Below, one piece after another: positions 13,075 to 24,306 of a DNA stretch of 64,000 nucleotides. The stretch spans positions 4,596,824 to 4,660,823 of the forward strand of contig OZ007505.1 in NCBI GenBank assembly GCA_963931865.1. Direction: 5' to 3'. Position numbers and translations under genes: made by a program. The stretch comes from Axinella damicornis. Its lineage: Eukaryota; Porifera; Demospongiae; Axinellida; Axinellidae. The notes under the pieces are model-generated. The model saw only the letters and a program-made list of their open reading frames with translations, was not told where the DNA came from and ran no database searches. Every line of letters begins with the position of its first letter. Positions within the stretch are counted from its first letter, which is position 1.

Positions 13075-14885
13075 GAGAGAGAGGAGGGAGTTGAGGGGGG
13101 CAGTGGTCTAGGGTCGAAGCAGAACAAGATGTTAGCTGTTTACACTACTTCACACCCAGCGTCAATACCAGACCCTCCCACCCAGGTTGCAACTGTCACC
13201 TGCAGCAGGTGTGTGGGAAAGCATAATGCTTCTCATGTCAACTGGCGGGAAATGTTAGTTTGTGGTATTCTGTGGTGAGCATGAATGGGCAGGGTGAAAA
13301 ATCTTACCATCTTTGGTTTACCACAGGAACTAACCTCCATAGAGAGCAGAGGTAAAAACTAGATACATGAAAGAATACTCTAAAGTTGGTAACTGTTATA
13401 CAGATACATGTACATGTATCTCCCAAGGATTTACTACGAGGGCTCAGCTGCATGAAGGATATTGCGTCCTCCTCCAAGTAGTCATATGGTACAGACCACA
13501 TTTCATTGGCCAACTAGTTGGATAGTATACATGTACCCCTCAGAGACACCATTTTGTATTTTCCTGCTAGCCTAGTACCGTAGAGTAGTATTAAGCGCCC
13601 AGGGTTTGGGGACAATAGAACGCAGTCTAGCCGCTAGCCCCTCTCTGCACGGCTGGTCTAGCGGTGCGCGCGGCGAAGCCGCGCGTGGAGGGCGGAGAGG
13701 GTGTAGCAAACATTGCACTTGATCACGTTTCTCTGGAATGTCAATTACATGTACCTGTGAACCAGTGAAGTGCCAGCTGGAGTTGAGGACGAGTTCTGTA
13801 CCCTTGGAGGCATCCAGGTTGGACTAGTTTGGCTAGCGGCTAGACTGATTAGAACGCTGCTGAACAGGGGTGTGGGCACTAGATGCGTACTCAGACTACT
13901 TAGGCATATAGTATCCGCCCACCCATTCAGCACTGTATATAAACAACAAGCGCTGTGGTAAGCTGTGAATATCAATGACCGGCTATTTTTCATGCATAGA
14001 AATTGATCACGCATCTTTAAGCAAGCCCGTAGTTCATACTTCACTGTAAATCGGCCTTTTTGAATGCACAACATCGCCCAGAGGTTAAGAAATGCTGCTC
14101 ATAACTTTTGTGATGGGTGGGCGCTTACTACACTGCCTTTGGACCCTGTGCAGTAACTTTCACGTGAAGAGGGGGGTGGGCACTTGATATGTACACTACG
14201 GTAATGCTCCTCTGAAAGGGACACAAGTGGCCTCTGAGGTACTGAAGAGTGAATCTGGGCCTACATGAACCCAGGCTCTCTAACTTCTCCATAACGTTCT
14301 TCATCTGACCCTACCTAGGGCCACTTTGCTGCTCATCTCCACTATAAAAAACTCTCCATAGCTTCCCTGTTTATACAGCCTTCTGATACCAGACTATTCT
14401 AGCGAGCTAGCGAATACAGAACCCAAGAACCAAACATCAACAAAGTAGATAAGATCATAACTACACTGTAGCTATTAGCCTACAATGATTATGAATGATT
14501 CTGCCTGAGTTGAGGCAGGGAGGCTTTATCCAGGCCCCATGTTCAGGTTGCCCATGGACTGTGTACCCATCACAAGCATTACACTGTGCCCAAATGAGTA
14601 CATACAACTGTACGTACAATGTGGTACACATACCAACAGAGTGTGTAGCACTGCTCTGTGTGAGTAGACCAACTGAGGGTGGGCGTGGCATATGCTGACT
14701 GTCTCGTGCAGCTGGAGGGGAGGCACATGAGGAGAGGGGGGGACACCGTTAAGTTACCAAAAAATCAAAATATGTACAGGTGTACCTTGTCAATGGCTTG
14801 GGATGAATTGCCCTGAACCAGTAGGCACAGAATGATGTTCTCAAGAAGGTGTGCCTTTAGTACTGAGACCACACCTATGTCTATT

Positions 14886-14982
<97 letters not shown>

Positions 14983-15266
14983 CATGGGGCAAGTGAATGC
15001 ATAGCTATAGTTACGGAGTAAATTACTAGAGATCATTAGAGATCACTATGGATTACTGGAAATCATCTTACGGGTGGTACAGGATTCACTTTGCTGTCAC
15101 TACTGTGCCAAACACAAACTAATGTGCTTCTCAAGAGTGCATGTATGTCCTCTCCTAGACAACGTACGTTTCTGCTGATCAACAAACTGCATGGCTTTGT
15201 CAGCATACGAGAGGGCCTTCTCTGTGTAGCCAGCCTGTACTGAGTGCATCATACTCACCTGGTGAG

Positions 15267-15297
<31 letters not shown>

Positions 15298-15589
15298 AGG
15301 TGAAATGCGGGGAGAGTCAAGGTGAGGAGAAGTGGGGAGAGGAGGGAAGAAGAGAGCAGAGGAAAGGAGAGGAGGGGAGGGAGGAGGGAGGGGAGGGGAG
15401 GGGAGGGAGAAAGGAGAGGAGAAGAGAGGAGAGGAGGGGGGTCAGAGGAGAGGAGGGGGGGTCAGGGAGAGGAAGGGGAGAGGAGGGGAGAGGAAGGGGA
15501 GAGGAGGGGAGGGGAGAAGAATAGGAGGGGAGAGGAGTGGAGAGGAGAAGAGGAGGAGGGGAAAGGAGGGGAGGAGGACAGAAAGAAGA

Positions 15590-15624
<35 letters not shown>

Positions 15625-18600
15625 GAAGAAGGAAATAATGGGGTGATTACTCGGTAAATGTATTGAGGCTACTGTACATTGTAGCTGTTCAGCTGGAAGT
15701 GCCATTGCACAGACCCAATTGAGATATATTAGGGAGGGAGGGAGAGGGAGGGAGGGTGGATGGAAGGTGTGCTTGGTCCTCACCAGGTAGACAATGACGT
15801 ACGCCTGTTCTCTTGTGAGCCATTCAAAGCTCTCGGCAGTGAGGGTGTTGAAGGTTGAAGGGTCAGAGGAATTTGGTTCAGTACTCAGCATCTTCACACA
15901 CTGCTGCAGCTGCTTCAGGTGTGGCTTGGCTGCTTTCACCTGTGTGTGACAGTATGTGTATGTGACAGTGTGTGTGCATGTGTGTGTGTGTGCTAGTCAT
16001 CACATTTATGGGAGTTACGGCGAATCAGCCGATCTTGGGGGTCGTCTTTCTACTCAGAGTAATGCAAACACATATCTTACACTGTATGTGTTTGATACAT
16101 GTAGATGGCAACAAGCTTCCAGTAACATTGAAAATTCTAGAAAGAAAACATTTATGGCAGCCCCAGCATTTTAACAAACACAGTCCACATCCAACGTTCT
16201 GCAATAGTCCAGCATTCTGGAATAGTCGTTCAATGCCACCTAGCAACACAGACATGTATACAATGCATACAAACACACACGTACACACCTGTCCAGCAGA
16301 AAGGAGGTGTGTGACCTGGACGACAAGGTAGAAGGTCCTCAGCAGGGTGGCTCTCTCCCCCTGATATTCCTCCAGCAGAGTGCTGCACGTGTTGAGAACC
16401 TCACCTGCCTCTTGGTAGTGCTTGTGGGTCAACCGGTACTGAGCAGGGAAGAGAGAGAAAGAGGGAGAGGGAATAGGGGGTTGAGGAGGAGGCAAAGAGT
16501 GGAGGGGTAGGAAGAAGGGTTTTGAGGAGGAGGGAAATGAGGTATGGAAGAGGGGTTTAGAGGAGGGAAAGGGGGGGGGGGGGGGGAGGAGAGAAGAGGA
16601 GAGAAAGGAGGGGGAAAGAAGAGGGGGGTAAAGGAGAGGACTGCTATATTTCCACATCAATGCTGCAGTAACGCCTCCTCTGCAAACAATCTATGTGTAG
16701 ATCACATATATACACATACATTAAATTTTACAGAAATACACATCTTTGAAGCATGCACATTCCTCAGATTAACGACTGTCACAAGTAATTTTGACAACAG
16801 AAGCAGGGTTGCATCTCACAACACACTGTGACAGTTTAGGACTATGAGTCAGTGAGACCTCCATTATTGTTCAAACATTTGTACTACTGGACTTACTGCT
16901 CCTTTGTAAAGCAGGCACAGCAACCTGGAGGGAGATAAGCAACACACAGAGAATGGTGGTTGTGAAGTGTGCACATCAACTGCTGCTTCAATTGGTACAT
17001 GTTGATTCAAACCCACTCCTTGTTCCATACTTTAGTAACCACCATATACTCTTGGCAATCAGATTAGGGGCACGGTCAGTGCTGGAAGACGTTTCTTTCA
17101 GGAAAGGTCATTGCCATTTCCTACACTTGAGAGCTGCTACAATACCAGTATCTCATACCCCTACCATCAGCTGAGCAGTCCCAGTCCCAGACCCAAACCA
17201 ATCCCAGTCTCGGATCGCTTCAGTATCGTGCGTTTTACTGGTGCATCGGATGAAAGGTCTGGGAAACAAGACAACGTTACTATGGTTTGTGATTCATTTT
17301 CAGTCTCAAACCATGCCTCCTCATCGTCAGGAGCACATGAGCCACCAAAGGCGGCGAAGGAGCATCTAACTAGTAAAGACATGTTGTGCGCCCTCATGCC
17401 TTACACGGAAGACATTTGCGGTACCGCACAAACACCAGTAGGTCTTTCATGCTTTTACATAATGGCCTCTTGCTGCATAAGGTAAACATTTGGGAAGCGT
17501 AAATACCTACTACTTCCGCTAGGGCGGGCATGCTGAGTTTACGCTCCTTCGCTGACTTCAGCGGCTCATGCGCTCCTGTCATTGTGCTTACATCTTATGA
17601 GGTGGAGGCTACCAATAGTATGGAAACAAGGTTACTGGCAGAGTGGTGGAGTGTCTTGGTGCATGGTTGCTAGGTTATGGTTTGTACAATGACGTAATTT
17701 GTGAAGGGGTCACATGTGTTGTACGCATTATATAGATGTAACTTGGTATGAACAATTAGTCTATCCTTAAACACTGAAGTGTGTAGCTTGTTACATCATC
17801 TTTGGCGATGAGTGTTGGGATTTGTCGGATAGACGAACAATGGCTGGGAAATCGATAGGGCAACTCACAGAGTTTGACCCAACAAGCGACTCGGTGTCGG
17901 CGTACGTTGAACAAGCATAGCTGTTCTCTCAAGCCAATGAGATCGCAGCAGCCAAGCTTCTTGCCATGTTCCTTACCGCCATCGGAGGGAGGATATAATT
18001 ATTGCCAACAGACAAATCGTTCGATGAAATTGTGGTCGAACTGAAAAAACATTTTGAGCTGAAAGCTCTGGTGATAGTGGAATGGTTTGACAGCCGATGT
18101 CAGGCTGTTGATGAATCAGTGACACAGTATGTTGCATAGCTCAGGTGGCTAGCAAGCCATTGTAAATTTGGCACACAGTTGGACAACACACTCCGAGACC
18201 GGTTCGTGTACGGGTTGCAGAGTGAAGTGACTCAGAAAAAGTTGTGGACAGAAAAGACCTACCTTTTCAGCAGCCGTGGACATTGCACACACTATGGAGA
18301 CGGCTGCTGACAATGCACGAAAGCTGCAAAGCCCTAGTCGTGCAACCCAGCCAATGACACACTTGAAAGACATCAGAAAGGTTTCCTCTAATGACAAGGC
18401 GAGGCCTCAAACAGTAATCGCTACAGGTGTGGTAAATCGACCCACAAGCTCACCCAGTGTCCATTTAGAAAGGCTAATGCCACAACTGCGGCAAGATTGG
18501 TCACCTGAAAAGGGTGTGTCGGCAGCCTAAGAGGTTACCCAAGCAACAAGGCGCACAGGCAAATAACAGCAGACAGCAAGTCAAGCTGGTACAGGAGGAC

Positions 18601-21600
18601 ACTGACACCACTGGTGAGATCCTGATATTGGGATCCTGACATTGTACCAGGACAAAGCAAGTTGTGATAGGCCTCTTGAAGTGGACTTGACATCAGAAGG
18701 GAAGCCACTGAGAATGGAGGCCGATACAGGGGCGGCAGTGTCCCTGGTGTCTGATAAGACATACCGGAGCCTGTTCCCAAAGGCAAAATTGCAGCCATTG
18801 ACGACGAAGCTGCGTACCTACTCTGGAGAGCCCCTGACTGTTGTGGGTCAGCGGGAAGTGGAGATCAAACATGGGGAGCAATCGGTGAAGCTACTCCTGC
18901 TGGTGGTCCAGGGTGAGGGCCCGAGCCTGTTAGGTCGTAATTGGTTGAGAGTCTTCCGTCATGATTGGAAGGTGATCCACCTACTCCAAGGGGGTAGGTT
19001 GCAGGAACTCTTGGAGCAATATGGAGAGGTCTTCCAGCCCGAGTTGGGGACACTGAAAGGGTACGAGCCCAAAATACATGCGGATCCTGGAGTCAAGCCT
19101 TGATTTTGTAAGGCACGTAGAAGGCAGGGTTGGATCAAGCTTTGTCTGCTCTTTCAACTTGGTCAGCTTCCTCCACAACAGTACCTATGTCTGGAGTCTC
19201 CATGCAGGAGATCATGAACAGAGCAGGATGGTCTAACAAGGGGACCGTTTGCAAGTTCTATTACAGACATCGGACTGAAGATCGACGACTTGTTTGCTCA
19301 ACTGACCGGGGGAAGTCCTTTACAAAACTTGGCATGTCTCAGACATACAAGCAGCTGGTGCTGGAGGAGGATTCCCAGCAGCACATGGTCATTAATACAC
19401 ACCGCTGCTTATTCCATTACAATTGCCTCCCGTTTGGAAATTCATTCGCCCCAGGTGGTAGCATACATCAATGATGTCTTGGTGCAGGCAAATCAGAGGA
19501 AGAACACCTGGCAGCTCTGGAAGAGGTACTCCAAAGGATGAAAGAAGCTGGACTCCAATTGAAGAGAGATAAATGTGTCTTCCTAGCTCCCGTGGTTGAG
19601 TACTTGGGACACCAAATCGACGAACAAGGATTGCATCCTGTGACAGAAAAGCTGCAAGCACTGCAAAGAAGCACCCAGGCCTAAGAATGTGCCTGAGCTC
19701 AAGTCCTATTTAGGTTTGTTGACTTACTGTACCATGCCAAGTTCCTCTCGAACCTGTCAACTGTACTGGCTCCACTGTACAAACTGTTGAAGCATCAGGA
19801 ACCATGGAAATGGTTGCCAGAGCAACAGAAGGCATTTAAAAAGTCCAAGGAGCTGATGATGTCATCACAGTTACTTGTACACTTTGACCCAAAGTTGGAA
19901 ATCTGTCTAGCATGTGACGTGTTGGCATACGCAGTGCTGTTGCACAAAATGCCTGATGGTTTGGAAAAGTCAGTGGGTTTTGCTTCGAGAACCCTGACAG
20001 AAACTATTATTCTCGGATGGAATTATCAGTCAGAAAGAAAAGCACGACAAGAGATCCAAAGAACGTACGTTTGCAGAAACAGATAGGGTCTATGTGCGCG
20101 ATTTTGGAAGAGGAGAAACCTGGTTGCCTGGTTGCATTGTCCAGATTTTGTGTCCGGTCTCATTTGAAGTGAAACTAACTGACGGTGGGTGAGTTCGACG
20201 TCACCAGGATCAGATTAAGAGAAAGAACAGATGAATCTGTTATTCCATTGGAAGTGAGGGTGATGGTTCATCCCTTCTGGAGTTACACTACCTACGACTG
20301 TATCAGACAGCGGAACAACTGAAAGAACAGTTTTCGAATTGGTCACCATCCGAAAGGGTTAGTGAACAATCGCACCGATATCCCTCGAGAGACTGCCAGC
20401 CACTGCTAGATACTCTGACTTGTATCAATAGTACCTTTTTTGGTAAGGGAGAGGGGAGATTTAGTATCTTGGTACATGGTTGCTAGGTTATGGTTTGCTA
20501 TCTAATCATGAAGTAATTGCTGTCATTTGTGACTGGGTCACATGTGCTGTCAATACGTTAAGATTATAACGTGTGTGTGTGTTGTCTGTCTGTGCGTGAC
20601 GGAAGTGTGGGGCGGGACTAGACTAGTGACACGCGACCTTCGTACTTCAATTTACTGAACCTCGAACTCCGCGAAGAATGTTCAAGAACATTGGGCATGG
20701 GCTGGAACAGCTGGAGCTACAAGCGGATGCAATCGGGAAGCAGCAGTCGAAGCGGACACAATCGGGGAGCAGCAGTTGCAATCGGGGAGCACACAGCAGC
20801 CAAAGCGGATGCAATCGGGGAGCAGCAGCTGAAGCAGATGCAAGCGGCAAGCAGCAGTTGAAGCAGATCGATGCAATCAGGGAGCAGCAGCTGAAGCGGA
20901 TGCAATCGGGGAGCAGCAGCCCTGCACAGAAAGCTGTTTGGCACCGGATTACTAACGTAGGCGAACGAGGGAGAAGTAGCTGAGCGAGCAAAGCGAGCGA
21001 AACTACTTGTACATGTACATGTATAAAGATGTAACTCTGTATGAATATCCTTAAACCCTGAAGTGTGCAGCTACACTGTAGTCTAATTTGCTACGTATGG
21101 AATCAGGCCGTGAATGGGAAAAGTCATGGTTGTGAGTGTTGGTTTTCCATCCCACCTGGTATAGGGAGCCTCTGTGTGTCGTGTGTACTCCACACATCTG
21201 TCCAGGGTACTCACAACCGAACTCTCATCACGCTCACAAGCATACATGTCCTTTGGAGGAGGAGGGGGAGGGGGGAGAGGAGAGGAGAGGGGAGGGGAGA
21301 TGAGAGAAGAGAAGAAGAGGAGAGGGAAGAGAGGAGTGGGGGGGAGGGATGATGGGGTGAGATTGTAACTACAAACTGTGTTTTGGCCATCTTCAGCTTT
21401 CGATGAACCTTCAAGAAATCTTTGTATATACTTGGGAGTAACCCTGCTGTTGTATCATTGGTAATTCAGTAGACTTAAACTGTGTTCTTGGATCTAGCCC
21501 AGTAGATTAACAGATGTTGCTCACCGCCAGCTGCAACATGAGGCGTACGTGCCAGTACGGGAAGCGGGAGGAGCCCTCCAACTTGCCTCTCAGTAGGGAC

Positions 21601-24306
21601 TTGGCCTGGTGGATGCAGTTCTGGGGAAGGGAATGTGCACATCAACAAGGAGCTACCTCATTCTGCATGCTGTGAATCAGGTTTGTGATCAGCCCTCGGT
21701 GCACAGTACTCAAATCTTAGGGCATTGTGATTCCAAAGCTGATAAGATGGTAAATGAATTCTTATGCAGGAGCTCAGAAACATCACTTCTCACTCTTCTA
21801 AACGACCTACTCCCTTCCCTTCTCCCCCTTCCTCTCCACCCTCCTCCCCTTCCCTTCTCCCCCTCCCTGTCCCCCTCCCCCTCCTCCTCCCCTCCACTTT
21901 ACTCCTCCTCTTTTACCTCCACTTCCCCACTCTCTCTCCCTCACAGATACTCTAATGTTTGACAATGAGAGAGTATTCTGACAACCACCATTCTTCGTAG
22001 GAGGATCGATGTGCAAGAATTAAGTTGATTGAACTTTGCTTTATGCTTCAGAGGACTTGGCATTCTTCCTTCGAGGTTAACACTCGAGTATTGCGGACAA
22101 AACAGACCTACCTGTTCCAGGAGAATCCTGGCGGCAACACTGGCAGCCTCAAACCGAACGTCTTCTAAATTAGCTGCTGACTGAGCCACAAGCATCTACA
22201 GAACAGAGGGGGAAGAAGGAAGAGATGGGGGGGGGGGGGGAGAGAACAGAGGAGGGGAGTGACGAGAATGGAGAGGAGAGAGAGGGGGATAAGTGGGGAG
22301 GGGAATGGAGAGGCAGGGAAGAGGACGTGAGAGGAGAAGCAGAGTTTCGGTTAGGGGGGGGCACCCTTGAAAATTCAGCTCAAGTATGCGCCTCCTAAAG
22401 GGTTTTAAACAGTTGCCATGTCCTCTGCAAACAACCTGCCCATCTCTAGCTGGTCTGAGGACCATCTAACCATTCTGTTTTCTTTCATGAGTGAGCCCTC
22501 AGTGAAGAGGGCGTACAACAAATTCAGTGCACACTCATCGTGTGTCCTCCCCCACGGAAATCTTTAGTAAAAGGCGAAAGATTTATTCGCTCTGAAGGAA
22601 GACCAGAGTTGACAGTCCCTCACAGAGCTGGCTATTTATACTGCCTCACCATCCACAACACTTGTGGGTTTTGTGTAATTAGCACAATAGTATTCACACC
22701 TCATAGTTTACACTGACCATCCTGAATATCACACAATTAATGGTACAATTCCCCCACACGTTTGCAAACCTGGGAGCAATCAGTTTTGTCTGTCCAGTGA
22801 AAAAAAATTCGTCTGTGTACCTGATAGCGATCAAAGTGCTTCTATTCTATGCATCTCCAGCTCTGTCTTAGTGGGGTCTGCCATTTTAATACCGTCAGCA
22901 ACTAAAATACAGGCATGCACAGGCTCTGACACGTGTTCATACCAAAGAGTGTCCTAGTCTGATTCCCAAGGGCATCTGTGTCAGTGCAGTATGGATCTTA
23001 GACTGAGTAATAGGCGCACAGAGCAAATAATACACTGTAGCAGTAACAATATCCCGTCCCATTCCTCCACATTCCCTTCCAGTGTTTCATTTTGAAAGTC
23101 ATGTACTACATTGGTATCTTTGCCACCTATCTCAGAACAGCAGAAGTCTGTCCTCACACACAGCAGGCTTCCTTAGTTGATGACACTTGGTATAGGGACA
23201 ATTGACTCAGGTATTACACTTGCAGCATTGGCTAAGGCCCAGGCATCTGTTCAGTCAAGCTTTCCCACCTCGGAACGTTTCTCAGCATACAGACACACAC
23301 AATCATGCATGTACAGTACACACTTCACATATACTGACATGCAAATACCGTACTCTCGCGAAAGTCCGCCCACTCCGCAAAGAGCGCCCACCCCCCACTT
23401 TTGGCTCAATTTTTCTATATAGGGTCAAAGTTTACTCGAATGAGCGCCCACCCTCGCGCTATAGCCTCGTGCCTCGTGTAACAGGCGATGGAGCGCATTA
23501 GTGAGATGTTCCAGCGTATCTGAGGTAAGAACCTCCTTGCAGCAAGTCTCTATTAGTCTGTGTATCCATATCTATGGTGTCCATGTGTGTTGTCTGGCTT
23601 GCCTGTGCTGATGACTCCCGCGACCTCCAAGCGCTGGACGACCAGCCAGCACTTGGCGGCAGCAAAGACGATGTGGTGAGCGGTGATGTTGCTAGTGACT
23701 CCAGCGATGTAGATGTGCTGGGAGGGCTTTGCCTCATGCGCGCTTGCTGCTCGATCGCTGCTATTGCGCTACTTGTGTACGTAAACAAAGGTGGGCGCTC
23801 TTTCAAGGTACATGTAGAATGCGGAAACACTCGAAAGAGTGCCCACCCCCCTGTTTGGTGAGAAAGTAAGATGCAGCGCCCATGGGTGGACTTTCGCGAG
23901 AGTACGGTACATGGCTGTACACGTACTCCACATTACTTATACTTGTACACACACACAATATTTATGTACATGTACATGTATGTGCCTACAAACACAATAC
24001 ACAGGCACTATACTCACTCCCCTCCCCTTCAACCCTCTCCCACCCACCCCCCACACACATCAACAGGTTATACCACACACACACACACACACACTCACAG
24101 CCTTGTCCAGGTGCTCTCTGGCCTCCAGGAGGTTGTTAGTGTGGTGATACAAGACCAGACCTAGCTGCAGCCGTGCCCGGGCCTCAATGCGGGGAGGAGG
24201 ATGGAGGGAGAGGGCGGTAAGGAGACAGTGGACCCCCTCCTGGACCTGTTGGGGATGGTGTGAGAGGAAGTAGTCCACCATGCTCATCAGACCCGAGATG
24301 GCAGGG
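3686..24306 (-). CDS. MAU2: MAU2/SCC4 cohesin loader subunit, multi-exon
   Basis: MAU2 (SCC4) is the TPR partner of NIPBL (SCC2) that loads cohesin onto chromatin in the nucleus. Sixteen minus-strand exons were rebuilt, read right to left: 24099-24306, 22112-22195, 21525-21620, 21156-21250, 16897-16924, 16289-16438, 15784-15939, 15168-15258, 14786-14880, 12931-12996, 12678-12764, 12284-12402, 11177-11288, 7918-8008, 5920-5963, 3686-5506. All have GT-AG borders, and phases close except across the 14786/12996 gap. Family-like stretches include [66 protein letters not shown] and [12 protein letters not shown]. The resolved part gives about 505 TPR residues plus a 606-residue Gln-rich tail. About 35 residues between 14786 and 12996 and the extreme N-terminus are not resolved. 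Vertebrate MAU2 is about 613 residues and lacks this tail. Confidence 0.9.
6660..7222. repeat. Direct terminal repeats, TRIM-like
   Basis: A 92-93 bp sequence at 6660-6752 recurs in the same orientation at 7131-7222 with few differences, enclosing about 380 bp without a clear gene. Both copies contain TTGGGAAT(G/A)A(G)GGCTA, related to the dispersed hairpin family. The layout suggests either a small non-autonomous LTR element (TRIM) or a local duplication. Confidence 0.5.
7304..7376 (-). tRNA. tRNA-Val (anticodon CAC)
   Basis: The reverse complement folds as a standard 73-nt tRNA. The 7-bp acceptor stem is GTCTTTG/CAGAGAC. The A box is TGTAGCGGTTA and the B box is GGTTCGATCCC. The anticodon stem TGTGC/GCACA carries loop CTCACAC, giving anticodon CAC. 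No intron is present and CCA is not encoded, as in eukaryotes. A T-rich run just downstream on the minus strand (A-rich on plus at 7284-7296) can end pol III transcription. It sits inside a MAU2 intron on the same strand. Confidence 0.93.
8009..11176. other. Repeat-rich MAU2 intron
   Basis: This long intron lies between the exons at 11177-11288 and 7918-8008. It holds an imperfect foldback at 8979-9143, an interleaved repeat block at 9363-9835 with arms at 9363-9407 and 9603-9647, hairpin-family ends at about 10548-10582, and poly-C at about 11077-11093. No gene is supported. Confidence 0.5.
9363..9835. repeat. Compound repeat block with 45-bp inverted arms
   Basis: Positions 9363-9407 and 9603-9647 are near-identical inverted copies. 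A second pair (TTTTGGCG...GAGAGAACAGTAG...CTGGCACCGTTAG) is in direct orientation at about 9523-9570 and 9696-9745. Ends of the hairpin family (TAGCCTCATTCCCAAG, CCTGGGAACGAGGCTA) are embedded. This looks like nested insertions of related non-autonomous elements. Confidence 0.5.
11720..11753. repeat. 34-bp near-perfect palindrome of the hairpin family
   Basis: TAGCCTCGTTCCCAGGC is followed directly by its reverse complement with one mismatch and no loop. It is one of the compact copies of the dispersed hairpin repeat. The flanking text at 11760-11785 (GGCCCCGCCCGGCTTTTCG) also matches the extended family sequence seen inverted near 9785-9810. Confidence 0.7.
12405..12597. repeat. Poly-G and (GGGA)n microsatellite next to a MAU2 acceptor
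   Basis: A run of about 20 G is followed by roughly 44 GGGA units. On the transcribed minus strand this is (CCCT)n plus poly-C immediately upstream of the acceptor at 12402, so it serves as the polypyrimidine tract of that exon. Confidence 0.9.
13037..13074. repeat. Poly-G tract upstream of a MAU2 acceptor
   Basis: The run of about 35 G is poly-C on the minus strand and lies about 45 bases upstream of the acceptor at 12996. Confidence 0.9.
13576..14203. mobile_element. TA-flanked inverted-repeat element (mariner-like MITE)
   Basis: The ends TACCGTAGAGTAG and CACTACGGTA are inverted, and each begins at TA. Subterminal GCGCCCA-type and GTGCCCAC motifs are shared. The end sequence resembles that of the element at 23346-23909. 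No transposase frame is present. An intact candidate MAU2 exon inside it makes the boundaries uncertain. Confidence 0.45.
13755..14310 (-). other. Candidate missing MAU2 exons (unresolved)
   Basis: Homology needs about 35 residues between the exon ending at 14786 and the one starting at 12996. Two weak candidates exist. One is 14265-14310 ([15 protein letters not shown]). The other is 13755 to about 13828, whose frame ending [13 protein letters not shown] would join well to [10 protein letters not shown]. The second junction misses by one reading phase, and this candidate lies inside the inverted-repeat element at 13576-14203. Either the true exon is elsewhere or there is a one-base error. 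Confidence 0.25.
14888..14978. repeat. (TG)n microsatellite
   Basis: About 45 TG units lie here. On the minus strand this (CA)n tract sits immediately upstream of the MAU2 acceptor at 14880. Confidence 0.9.
15268..15645. repeat. Poly-G and GGA-rich purine tract
   Basis: Two poly-G runs flank about 300 bases of GAGGAGGG-type sequence. On the minus strand it is a long pyrimidine tract directly upstream of the acceptor at 15258. A shorter purine tract at 16440-16635 plays the same part for the acceptor at 16438. Confidence 0.85.
18642..19103 (+). pseudogene. Retrotransposon protease fragment
   Basis: This is the longest open stretch of the Ty3/gypsy element. It has the retropepsin active site DTGA followed by SLVSDKTY and a LLGRNWL motif at the end of the protease fold. 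It then runs into a short linker and stops before the reverse transcriptase, which continues in other frames. It is a remnant and not a host gene. Confidence 0.75.
20580..21010 (+). repeat. Interspersed repeat nested in the 3' LTR
   Basis: This block interrupts the 3' LTR between GATTATAA and ATAAAGATG. It contains a degenerate tandem array of about 28-bp GGATGCAATCGGGGAGCAGCAG-type units and ends in a self-complementary tail (AGTAGCTGAGCGAGC...). A second, inverted copy lies at 31985-32460 in the AK6 gene, and a tail fragment at 32543-32618. The class is not recognised. Confidence 0.65.
23346..23909. mobile_element. TA-flanked MITE with about 25-bp terminal inverted repeats
   Basis: CCGTACTCTCGCGAAAGTCC begins at 23348 and is matched by its inverse ending at 23907. 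A TA lies outside each end, as expected for Tc1/mariner-type insertion. A second internal inverted pair carries GCGCCCACCCCC-type motifs. No intact transposase is seen. It lies in the first resolved MAU2 intron. Confidence 0.75.

Larger units (their letters stand above)
17651..21075 (+). mobile_element. Decayed Ty3/gypsy LTR retrotransposon in a MAU2 intron
   Basis: The 5' LTR is about 17651-17795 (starts TGTCTTGG, ends TTACA). A TTTGGCGATGAG motif follows it. The 3' LTR begins near 20464, after a purine tract (AAGGGAGAGGGGAGA), and ends near 21075. It is split by a repeat inserted at about 20580-21010. Between them are a gag start ([14 protein letters not shown], 17840), a CCHC knuckle ([14 protein letters not shown], about 18474-18520), an aspartic protease ([12 protein letters not shown], about 18718), reverse transcriptase remnants (YINDVLV at about 19465, [15 protein letters not shown] at about 19570) and an integrase C-terminal scrap (VYVRDFGRG, about 20090). 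Several stops and frameshifts break every domain, and most of RNase H and integrase is deleted. Confidence 0.85.

Noticed and set aside
20678..20983. 101-residue frame rich in GSSS and KQQ
   Set aside because: It is the internal array of the interspersed repeat nested in the LTR, and it is also open in other frames.
23498..23861. Overlapping frames on both strands inside the MITE at 23346-23909
   Set aside because: No transposase motif; probably chance frames in a GC-rich non-autonomous element.
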